Below, piece by piece: positions 57,931-64,000 of a stretch of DNA of 64,000 nucleotides. The stretch spans positions 2,294,001-2,358,000 of the forward strand of contig NZ_CP080095.1 of NCBI RefSeq assembly GCF_019428685.1, read 5' to 3'. Origin of the DNA: Paraburkholderia edwinii (GTDB lineage: Bacteria > Pseudomonadota > Gammaproteobacteria > Burkholderiales > Burkholderiaceae). Each line of letters begins with the position of its first letter. Position 1 is the stretch's first letter. The notes below the pieces were generated by a model that was not told where the DNA came from, ran no database searches, and was given only the letters and a program-made list of their open reading frames with translations. The translations under genes and the position numbers were made by a program.

Positions 57931-57960
57931 AAAACCCGCGGCTCACACCGCGGGTTTTTT
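57931..57960 (+). terminator. Terminator after lon
   Basis: ACCCGCGG-CTCACA-CCGCGGGT followed by TTTTTT and preceded by AAAA. Confidence 0.9.
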
Positions 57961-58133
57961 ATTTTCCGATCGCCGACGGGAGACACCAGAGACAACGCTT
58001 TCATAGCGACCACTGCCAAACGTTTGCGTTACCGCCGGGCCTTGCGCAATTAGTTGTGCGCGCATCGACCCGATCGCAAAATTTTGTCACGAAAACCCTG
58101 TAAAAAACCGCCAGGAATTGGGCGCAACCCCGG

Positions 58134-58162
58134 TTGACACGGCGGTTTCGGCTCATTCTAAT
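58134..58162 (+). promoter_or_regulatory. hupB sigma-70 promoter
   Basis: Perfect -35 TTGACA (58134-58139), 17-bp spacer, -10 TCTAAT (58157-58162), 90 bp before the hupB ATG. The rest of the 358-bp gap after lon has the lon terminator and the leader hairpin but no gene. Confidence 0.8.
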
Positions 58163-58195
58163 AAACGGCCCGGCGTTTCTGTCGGGCCGTTTTAT
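58163..58195 (+). other. Terminator-like hairpin in the hupB 5' leader
   Basis: AAACGGCCCG (58163-58172) and CGGGCCGTTT (58183-58192) form a 10-bp stem with a 10-base loop, followed by T-rich TTAT. It starts at about the predicted transcription start, so it would fold at the very 5' end of the hupB mRNA: either a 5' stability stem or an attenuator. Confidence 0.65.
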
Positions 58196-58252
58196 AAAGC
58201 GAGCGCATTTCAGGCGCATTAACGATAGCCAACAACATTCTCGGGGGTTGGA

Positions 58253-58525
58253 ATGAATAAAACGGAATTGATCGACCACATCGCCGAACAAGCCGATATT
58301 TCGAAAGCGGCGGCAGGACGTGCACTCGACGCCATGATCGGTGGCGTCAAGGGCACGTTGAAGAAGGGTGGTTCGGTCACGCTGGTCGGCTTTGGCACAT
58401 TCGCGGTCGGCAAGCGCACCGCGCGCACGGGCCGCAACCCGCGCACCGGCGCCGCGATCAAGATCAAGGCAGCCAAGGTGCCGAAATTTAGGCCTGGTAA
58501 AGCTCTGAAGGATGCGTTAAACTAA
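58253..58525 (+). CDS. hupB: DNA-binding protein HU-beta
   Basis: A 90-residue nucleoid-associated histone-like protein. [24 protein letters not shown] forms the helical dimer part (two family stretches), and the beta-arm tip has [14 protein letters not shown] with the DNA-intercalating Pro; the ending [13 protein letters not shown] is canonical. A strong GGGGG ribosome site precedes the ATG. The position right after lon is conserved in proteobacteria. Confidence 0.97.
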   Translation: MNKTELIDHIAEQADISKAAAGRALDAMIGGVKGTLKKGGSVTLVGFGTFAVGKRTARTGRNPRTGAAIKIKAAKVPKFRPGKALKDALN

Positions 58526-58685
58526 TCGACTCTCTGGTTGAGAGCCGGTTGGAAGTCAAGCGCTTCTGAAGGAATGCAATGCTTCAAGCGTGCCGCACAA
58601 AACAACCAGCACAACCAGCAGCGAACGACGATGCGAACGCCACGTGGCACATAAAAATGGCACATGAGTCGCGCGCATCAGGAAC

Positions 58686-58761
58686 GGGTGCTTAGCTCAG
58701 TTGGTAGAGCGGCGCCCTTACAAGGCGTAGGTCGGGAGTTCGAGCCTCTCAGCACCCACCA
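58686..58761 (+). tRNA. tRNA-Val (anticodon TAC)
   Basis: 76 nt with encoded CCA: acceptor GGGTGCT/AGCACCC, D arm AGCTCAGTTGGTAGAGC, anticodon arm GCCCTTACAAGGC (TAC), T arm GTTCGAGCC. Confidence 0.97.
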
Positions 58762-58828
58762 GTTCCAGTCGTCGCGAGCATTGAGCGATCAAACTGAGCA
58801 GTCACACTGAGCAATCAGTCAGTAACAG

Positions 58829-58905
58829 GGAGTGGTAGTTCAGTCGGTTAGAATACCGGCCTGTCACGCCGGGGGTCGCGGGTTCGAGTCCCGTCCACTC
58901 CGCCA
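58829..58905 (+). tRNA. tRNA-Asp (anticodon GTC)
   Basis: 77 nt with encoded CCA: acceptor GGAGTGG/CCACTCC, D arm AGTTCAGTCGGTTAGAAT, anticodon arm CGGCCTGTCACGCCG (GTC), T arm CGCGGGTTCGAGTCCCG. Probably co-transcribed with tRNA-Val 67 bp upstream. Confidence 0.97.
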
Positions 58906-58928
58906 GCATCCTAGAAAGGCGAACTGCG

Positions 58929-58953
58929 AGGCGAACTCCGGTTCGCCTTTTTT
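58929..58953 (+). terminator. Terminator after the tRNA pair
   Basis: AGGCGAAC-TCCG-GTTCGCCT followed by TTTTT. A second copy of AGGCGAAC lies just upstream at 58917-58924 and could compete for the same right arm. Confidence 0.82.
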
Positions 58954-59054
58954 GTTGTCCGCTGTTGTACTATCGGGCGTTCCGTTTTTCGGCCACCCCG
59001 TTTTTGCAACCCTGTCCACTGGGTTTCCTTTGGACCGTTTCCGCGCTTGAGAGC

Positions 59055-60995
59055 ATGCTCGATTTTTTCCGCAATCACCAACGTCTGATGATGTTCATGC
59101 TCGTGCTGGTTATCCTGCCGGGCTTGGGCTTCGTGGGCATCCAGGGCTTCCGCGGGTTCTTTGACGAGAGCGCGAACGTCGCAAGCGTCAACGGACACAA
59201 GATCACCCGCGCCGAATACGACAACTCGATGCGCATGCAACTCGATCGCGCGCGTCAGATGCTAGGCAACCAGTTCGACATGAAGGCGTTCGACACGCCG
59301 GAGCGTCGCAAGGACATGCTCGACGGCCTGATCCAGCAACGCGTGCTGGCCGACGAAACGCAGCGTCTGCATCTGACGGTGTCCGACGATGCGCTGCGCC
59401 GCGCGCTGATGAACGACCCCGTCATCGCCTCGCTGAAAAAGCCCGACGGCTCGATCGATCTCGATCGCTACAAGCAGTTGCTCGCCATGCAGGGTATGAC
59501 GCCCGATCAGTATCAGGAGCAGGTGCGCTACGGCATGGCCATGCAGCAGTTGCCGGCTTCGATCCAGAGCACGGCTTTCGTGCCGAAGGCGCTCGCGCAA
59601 CGTCTCACCGAACTCGCCGAACAGCAGCGCGAAGTGCAGGGCCTCGCGTTCCGCGCGCAGGACTACGCGTCGAAAGTGCAGCCGACCGACGCGCAACTGC
59701 AGGCATTTTACGACGCGCACAAGAGCGAGTTCCAGACGCCCGCGACGGCGACCATCGAATACGTCGTGATGTCGCCGGGCACGCTCGCGGCCGCCACGCA
59801 GCCGACCGACGCGGACCTCAAGAAGTACTACGAAGACAACATCGCGCACTACCGCACCGAAGGCGAAGTGCGCGCGAGCCACATCCTGATCACGGCACCG
59901 AAGGACGCGAGTGCGGCCGATAAGGACAAGGCGAAGCAGAAGGCCGAACAGATTCTCGCGGAAGTGAAAGCGCATCCCGACCAGTTCGCCGCGATCGCGC
60001 AGAAGGAATCGCAGGATCCGGGCTCCGCATCGAAGGGCGGCGACCTCGGCTACTTCACGCGCGGCATGATCGCGGGCGGCAAGGCCTTCGACGACGCAGT
60101 GTTCGGCCTCAAGAAGGACGAGGTCAGCAATATCGTGCAGACCGACTTCGGCTATCACATCATCAAGGTGACCGACGTGAAGCCGGCCGTCACGAAGCCG
60201 TTCGACGACGTCAAGCAGGCCATCCAGAAGGACGTGCAGGCGCAGCAGGCCGCGAAGACCTTCAGCGACGATTCGGAGGGCTTCACGTCGATCGTCTATG
60301 AGCAGGCGAAGAGCCTCAAGCCGGCTGCCGACAAATACAAGCTGCAGGTTCAAACGGCCACCGTCACCGATCATCCGAATCCGGCGCTGCCGCCTGATAG
60401 TCCGCTCAACAATCCGAAGTTCCTCGCGGCGGTATTCGCAAGCGACTCGGTCAAGGACCGCAACAACACGCAGGCCATCGACGTCGGCAACAACACGCTG
60501 ATCTCCGCGCACGTGACCGACTTCAAGCCTGCCGAAGTGCCGGCGCTCGACAAGATCAAGGACGTGGTTCGTCAAAAGGTGATCGCGCAACAATCAGCAG
60601 CGCTCGCGCAGAAGGATGGCGAGGCGAAGCTTGCCGATCTGCAGAAGTCGAAATCGACGGCAGGTTTCTCGTCGGCGTTGAAGGTGTCGCGCAACGATCC
60701 GCAAGGTGTGCCGCCTGCTGCATTGAGCGCAATTTACAAGGTCGATTCGCAGAAATTGCCGGCTTATGTCGGTGTCGATCTCGGTAGCGACGGTTATGCG
60801 ATCTATCGCGTGAACTCGATCGTGCCGCCGGCAGCAGTGGATCCGCAGCATCTGGCGGGCGCGCAGCAGCAGATCGCGCAGGTCGATGCGCAGGCGCAAA
60901 TGCAGGCGTATCTCGATTCGTTGCGCGCGCGTTCGAAGGTCAAGATGTTCGGCTCGCTCGACGGCGCGCAAACGCAGTCGAGCGGCGACGAATAA
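59055..60995 (+). CDS. ppiD: Periplasmic folding chaperone / peptidyl-prolyl isomerase PpiD
   Basis: A 646-residue inner-membrane anchored periplasmic chaperone near the Sec translocon. TM helix at residues about 11-33 (LMMFMLVLVILPGLGFVGI), SurA-like N-terminal chaperone domain (about 35-240), parvulin domain (about 270-370; EVRASHILITAPK through FGYHIIKVTDV) and a C-terminal SurA-like part. The ORF is open to 58965, but the ATG at 59055 (MLDFFRNHQRLMMFM) matches the family start and puts the anchor at the N-terminus. Lys/Gln/Ala-rich helices are typical. Confidence 0.94.
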   Translation: MLDFFRNHQRLMMFMLVLVILPGLGFVGIQGFRGFFDESANVASVNGHKITRAEYDNSMRMQLDRARQMLGNQFDMKAFDTPERRKDMLDGLIQQRVLADETQRLHLTVSDDALRRALMNDPVIASLKKPDGSIDLDRYKQLLAMQGMTPDQYQEQVRYGMAMQQLPASIQSTAFVPKALAQRLTELAEQQREVQGLAFRAQDYASKVQPTDAQLQAFYDAHKSEFQTPATATIEYVVMSPGTLAAATQPTDADLKKYYEDNIAHYRTEGEVRASHILITAPKDASAADKDKAKQKAEQILAEVKAHPDQFAAIAQKESQDPGSASKGGDLGYFTRGMIAGGKAFDDAVFGLKKDEVSNIVQTDFGYHIIKVTDVKPAVTKPFDDVKQAIQKDVQAQQAAKTFSDDSEGFTSIVYEQAKSLKPAADKYKLQVQTATVTDHPNPALPPDSPLNNPKFLAAVFASDSVKDRNNTQAIDVGNNTLISAHVTDFKPAEVPALDKIKDVVRQKVIAQQSAALAQKDGEAKLADLQKSKSTAGFSSALKVSRNDPQGVPPAALSAIYKVDSQKLPAYVGVDLGSDGYAIYRVNSIVPPAAVDPQHLAGAQQQIAQVDAQAQMQAYLDSLRARSKVKMFGSLDGAQTQSSGDE

Positions 60996-61074
60996 CGGAC
61001 CAACGCTCGACTTCAAACCGCAGGCGCGTGCGCGTTTAAGTGCCGAAGCAAGTGCAAAGCAGAAGTAGCAACAA

Positions 61075-61100
61075 AAAAGCCCCGCAAATGCGGGGCTTTT
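61075..61100. terminator. Bidirectional terminator between ppiD and the lipoprotein gene
   Basis: AAAAGCCCCGCA and TGCGGGGCTTTT form a near-perfect 12-bp stem with runs of A and T at the base, between convergent genes. Confidence 0.88.
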
Positions 61101-61153
61101 CCTTTTCGCTTGTCCTCTTCTTTGGTACTTCGAAGGGTTGAGGAAAATGCGCG

Positions 61154-61495
61154 TTACAGACAGGCGCTGATATCGCTGGTGTCCGCGCCGCCGCCGCCTG
61201 TGCCCGGCCGGAAGCCGACCCACGTTCCGGAGCCCTGATACGACGGACGCACGAGTGCGGCTGAGCCGTTAGGCGGTTGCTGACCAGGCACATACACATC
61301 CATCGCCTTATCCCAGGCGAGCGTGTTCTGCGATACGACCTGTTGTTGCGACTTGTCGGCCCATTTCTTCGCGATACACGTGCCGACGGTTGCGGGAGTT
61401 TGCTGGCTCGTACCCACCGACTGCACACCTGCAGGCGGTTGAGCGGCACAAGCGGAGATCGCCACTGTCAAAGCGATAAGAGGTAAGTGTTTCAC
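61154..61495 (-). CDS. Small lipoprotein of unknown function
   Basis: A 113-residue protein with a lipoprotein signal (MKHLPLIALTVAISACAAQ; lipobox ISAC, lipidated Cys16). The mature part is Gln/Ser/Gly-rich with a conserved-looking CIAKKWADKSQQQVVSQNTL and a C-terminal Gly-rich GTGGGGADTSDISACL; three Cys in total, of which the last two could form a disulfide. GAGA lies upstream of the ATG. Convergent with ppiD across the 61075 terminator. It resembles small Burkholderia lipoproteins, with no function I can name. Confidence 0.75.
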   Translation of the reverse strand: MKHLPLIALTVAISACAAQPPAGVQSVGTSQQTPATVGTCIAKKWADKSQQQVVSQNTLAWDKAMDVYVPGQQPPNGSAALVRPSYQGSGTWVGFRPGTGGGGADTSDISACL

Positions 61496-61613
61496 GTCAT
61501 CTCCTTCATAGTCGCTTACAAAGAGAGCCGGTTTGCGAGGCCGGCGATAGTGTCAGATAGACGTCATCCGGGCACGTTCCCCAATATTAGGAAACAAGAT
61601 GTTAGCGTGCTGT

Positions 61614-62387
61614 TCACCGCGTCGAACTTGTGTGCAACAGCGGTTTGAGTGCAGGCCACACGTTGTCGAGTAGCACGGGCTGTGCCTGCTGGGTCGGATG
61701 GATCTGATCGGCCTGAAACATATCGGGTTTGCTCTCGATGCCGGCGAGCAGAAACGGCACAAGCGGCACATGAAGTTCGCTCGACAACGTGCCGTACATG
61801 CCATGGAACTTTTGTGTGTAGTCGGGACCGTAATTAGGCGGAACGTACATACCGACTAGCACGACCTTCGCATGAGCCTGCTGCGATTGCTCGATGATCG
61901 TGCGCAGGTTGTCTTCGGTGGTTGAAAGCGGCACGCCGCGCAGAGCGTCGTTGGCGCCCAGTTCGACAATCACGATGGCGGGCTTGAGCCGCTCGAGCAG
62001 CACCGGCAAACGTGCCCGCCCGCCGCTCGTGGTGTCGCCGCTGATGCTTGCGTTCGCAACGCTATAATCGAGCCGCTGATCGGCGAGACGCTGCCGCATC
62101 AGTTGCACCCAGCCCGTATCGCGCGGCAGGCCGTACTCGGCGGAGAGACTGTCGCCGAGCACGATGATCACCGGTTTGGCGGCAACCGCGGGCTTGTTCG
62201 CAGGCGCATTGGTCTGCGTATAAGCAGGATGTGAAGCAGGATATGAAGCGGAGCTTGAGGCAGAACCCGATGCGGACGCTGCATCGGCATGAGCCGCAAA
62301 GCCCGCGACCAGCACGATAGGCGTCACGCGAGCGGCGACGAGCGCGGCCTGAAAAAGCGCATGCACTTTCAACCTACGCTTCAACAT
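61614..62387 (-). CDS. tesA: Periplasmic GDSL esterase / acyl-CoA thioesterase I (TesA-like)
   Basis: Multifunctional periplasmic SGNH-hydrolase: thioesterase, protease and lysophospholipase activities are known in E. coli TesA. The 257-residue protein has a signal peptide (1 to about 36; VTPIVLVAGFAAHADA), a Ser/Ala/Thr-rich linker (38-70), block I GDSLSAEYGL with Ser80, block II Gly, block III GANDAL and block V with Asp227 and His230 (DQIHP). The ATG (62385-62387) overlaps the start of the divergent ABC ATPase in CATG; the linker is longer than in E. coli. Confidence 0.9.
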   Translation of the reverse strand: MLKRRLKVHALFQAALVAARVTPIVLVAGFAAHADAASASGSASSSASYPASHPAYTQTNAPANKPAVAAKPVIIVLGDSLSAEYGLPRDTGWVQLMRQRLADQRLDYSVANASISGDTTSGGRARLPVLLERLKPAIVIVELGANDALRGVPLSTTEDNLRTIIEQSQQAHAKVVLVGMYVPPNYGPDYTQKFHGMYGTLSSELHVPLVPFLLAGIESKPDMFQADQIHPTQQAQPVLLDNVWPALKPLLHTSSTR

Positions 62388-63072
62388 GCAAAACAAATCC
62401 GATCCAGTCATCGAAGTGCGGGGTTTGACGAAGAAGGTTAAGGACGCGACAGGCGAGCTGACGATACTCGACAACATCGACATGTCGATCGAAGCCAGCA
62501 GCCGTGTTGCGATTGTCGGCGCATCGGGGTCGGGCAAGTCTACGCTGCTCGGCTTGCTCGCGGGGTTGGACAGCGCAACGTCCGGGTCGGTTCGTTTGCT
62601 CGGACGTGAGTTGTCCGAACTCGATGAAGACGGGCGCGCCGCGTTGCGTAGCGGCTCGGTCGGCTTCGTATTCCAGTCGTTCCAGTTGATGCCGCACCTG
62701 ACGGCGCTCGAAAACGTCACGCTGCCGCTCGAACTGCAAGGCGGCATGGCGGCGCGCGACATCGTCGCGCGGGCGCGCACGCTGCTCACGCAGGTCGGGC
62801 TTGGCGAGCGCATGCGGCACTATCCGAAGCTGCTGTCGGGCGGCGAGCAGCAGCGCGTCGCGTTGGCGCGCGCATTCGTCACGCATCCGGCGATTCTCTT
62901 CGCCGACGAGCCGACAGGCAGCCTCGACGCCGCGACGGGCCATGCCGTCATCGATCTGATGTTCGAGATGAATCGCGCCAACGGTGCGACGCTGGTGCTT
63001 GTCACGCATGACATCGAGCTGGCGCGCCGCTGCGACACGACGGTGACGATCGAAGCGGGGCGGCTCGTTTAG
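62386..63072 (+). CDS. ABC transporter ATP-binding protein, YbbA/LolD-like
   Basis: A 228-residue MacB/LolD-type ATPase: Walker A GASGSGKST (about 45-53), Q loop FVFQSFQLMP, signature LLSGGEQQR, Walker B ILFADEPTGSLD, switch His in LVTHDIEL. In E. coli the tesA gene is divergent from ybbA-ybbP, and the same arrangement appears here, which favours YbbA. No permease (YbbP) gene follows; the next gene is pgi on the other strand. Its ATG overlaps the tesA ATG; no ribosome binding site is visible upstream, so the true start might be further in. Confidence 0.87.
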   Translation: MQNKSDPVIEVRGLTKKVKDATGELTILDNIDMSIEASSRVAIVGASGSGKSTLLGLLAGLDSATSGSVRLLGRELSELDEDGRAALRSGSVGFVFQSFQLMPHLTALENVTLPLELQGGMAARDIVARARTLLTQVGLGERMRHYPKLLSGGEQQRVALARAFVTHPAILFADEPTGSLDAATGHAVIDLMFEMNRANGATLVLVTHDIELARRCDTTVTIEAGRLV

Positions 63073-63098
63073 CAAAGCGTAAAGCAAGGCAGCAAATC

Positions 63099-63196
63099 AG
63101 AGCGCACTAAAGAGAGCGCACTAAAGAGAGTACAGAAAACAGAACGCACAAAGCAGGACGCAATAAGCAGGACGCAATAAGCAGGACGCAAAAAAC
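63099..63196. repeat. 14-bp minisatellite, 7 units, downstream of the ybbA-like gene
   Basis: Seven contiguous 14-bp units in a divergence series: AGAGCGCACTAAAG twice, AGAGTACAGAAAAC, AGAACGCACAAAGC, AGGACGCAATAAGC twice, AGGACGCAAAAAAC. It fills the gap between the ATPase stop and the pgi terminator. Identical adjacent units suggest recent slippage. Confidence 0.9.
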
Positions 63197-63197
63197 A

Positions 63198-63230
63198 AAA
63201 AAGCGGGCCATTCGAATCGAAGGCCCGCTT
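63198..63230 (-). terminator. Terminator after pgi
   Basis: On the minus strand, AAGCGGGCC (63230-63222), a 12-base loop and GGCCCGCTT (63209-63201) followed by T runs that belong to the A-rich end of the 14-bp repeat. Confidence 0.85.
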
Positions 63231-63251
63231 CTTCTATCCAACCCAACAAGC

Positions 63252-64000
63252 TTATTTCTTCAACGCGGCCCGTGCCCGCGCGATCAACGCGGACGTCGAC
63301 GAATCGTGCTTGCCCGCATCGGTGCTCGCCGCGGTCAGATCGGCCTCGACCACCTTGCCGAGAATCTTGCCGAGCTCGACGCCCCACTGATCGAACGAGT
63401 TGATGTTCCACACGGTGCCTTGCGTAAGCACCTTGTGTTCGTAAAGCGCGATCAGCGCACCGAGCGAATGCGCGGTCAGCGCATCGACGAGGATCGTCGT
63501 GGTCGGCCGGTTGCCGGGGAACATGATGTGCGGCACGAGTTGAGGCTTGTCGGGTCCCGCGACCTTCTTCGCTTCCTCCTCGGTGCGCCCGAGCATCATC
63601 GCCTCGCTTTGCGCGAAGCAGTTCGCGAGCAGCTTCGGATGATGGTCGGCAAGCGGATGCTCGGGCGTCAGGACCGCGATGAAATCGATCGGTACGATCG
63701 TCGGGCCCTGGTGCAGCATCTGGAAGAACGCGTGCTGTCCGTTCGTGCCGGGCTCGCCCCACGTGACCGCCGAGGTTGCATAGTCGACGAACGTGCCGTC
63801 AAGCCGCACCTGCTTGCCGTTGCTCTCCATTTCGAGCTGCTGCAGATACGACGGCAGGAAATGCAGCGCTTCCGAATACGGCGCGACGAGATAGCTCTGC
63901 GAGCCGAAGAAGTTTCGATACCAGATGCCGATCATGCCGAGCAGCACCGGCAGGTTTTTGTCGAGCGGTGCCGTGCGGAAATGCTGGTCCATTTCATTCG
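63252..64000 (-). CDS. pgi: Glucose-6-phosphate isomerase, N-terminus beyond the window edge
   Basis: C-terminal 249 residues of phosphoglucose isomerase (glucose-6-phosphate to fructose-6-phosphate). The frame is open to the right edge; full-length enzymes are about 540 residues. Conserved: [20 protein letters not shown], the active-site Glu in [19 protein letters not shown] (signature 1 of the family, with the His), and the C-terminal signature [19 protein letters not shown]. Ends in a terminator within the 14-bp repeat region. Confidence 0.96.
   Translation of the reverse strand, partial: NEMDQHFRTAPLDKNLPVLLGMIGIWYRNFFGSQSYLVAPYSEALHFLPSYLQQLEMESNGKQVRLDGTFVDYATSAVTWGEPGTNGQHAFFQMLHQGPTIVPIDFIAVLTPEHPLADHHPKLLANCFAQSEAMMLGRTEEEAKKVAGPDKPQLVPHIMFPGNRPTTTILVDALTAHSLGALIALYEHKVLTQGTVWNINSFDQWGVELGKILGKVVEADLTAASTDAGKHDSSTSALIARARAALKK

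Overview
The window looks like chromosomal DNA of a Burkholderia sensu lato bacterium (Burkholderiaceae, beta-proteobacteria; Paraburkholderia, Caballeronia or Trinickia-like). The evidence is the high GC content, the phaC-phaA-phaB-phaR cluster with a separate bktB, the ompR-envZ pair, the tig-clpP-clpX-lon-hupB-tRNA-ppiD order, and the close match of PhaA, PhaB and BktB to the Cupriavidus/Burkholderia forms. No rRNA, prophage, insertion sequence or CRISPR array was found. Almost everything is core or soft-core; accessory flavour is limited to a toxin-antitoxin pair, a signalling cassette and several small tandem-repeat arrays.

Layout. 1-4.6 kb: polyhydroxyalkanoate operon (phaC cut by the left edge, phaA, phaB, regulator phaR). 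4.7-5.4 kb: HigBA-like toxin-antitoxin pair whose toxin reading frame is broken by one base. 5.6-9.4 kb: rimO, a PfkB sugar kinase and the second beta-ketothiolase bktB. 9.4-12.3 kb: an exported protein, metC and serB. 12.4-17.1 kb: non-homologous end-joining genes ku and ligD plus a small hydrophilic protein, with a doubled dyad operator-like site between serB and ku. 17.2-24.4 kb: LysR regulator and divergent oxidoreductase, a secreted protein, fetAB-like ABC exporter and an AsmA-family protein. 25.8-30.2 kb: CHASE3 histidine kinase, single-domain response regulator and hybrid histidine kinase. 30.2-38.4 kb (minus strand): mscL, threonine dehydratase, argE, a second M20 hydrolase with altered metal ligands, and mfd. 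38.6-39.8 kb: ispD-ispF. 40-43.7 kb (minus): ahpC-ahpD and ompR-envZ. 43.9-51 kb: small exported proteins, a Tat-exported DUF1501 protein, tRNA-Leu, a divergent squalene-synthase-like protein, a tiny His-rich peptide, class II aldolase plus PanE-like reductase, MarR and glycerate kinase. 51.6-61 kb: protein quality control (tig, clpP, clpX, lon), hupB, tRNA-Val, tRNA-Asp and ppiD. 61-64 kb: lipoprotein, tesA, ybbA-like ATPase and pgi (cut by the right edge).

How genes connect. PhaA/BktB, PhaB and PhaC form a complete acetyl-CoA to PHA route with PhaR as its regulator. Ku and LigD (phosphoesterase, ligase and polymerase domains in one chain) form a complete two-protein break-repair system. Tig, ClpXP and Lon handle nascent and damaged proteins, and PpiD does the same in the periplasm. 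AhpC/AhpD form a peroxidase with its reductant.

The most unusual structural theme is a set of sequence-unrelated minisatellites with 12-14 bp periods, mostly in intergenic and 5' leader DNA (25612, 28107, 49064, 51383, 63099), with related expansions of 40 and 42 bp at 17150 and inside fetA. Other points worth checking are the frameshifted toxin with its intact antitoxin, the tandem dyads upstream of serB/ku, the M20 protein lacking two metal ligands, the squalene-synthase relative lacking its aspartate-rich motif, the 46-residue His/Cys-rich exported peptide, the divergent tesA/ybbA start codons overlapping in one CATG, and the terminator-like hairpin in the hupB leader.
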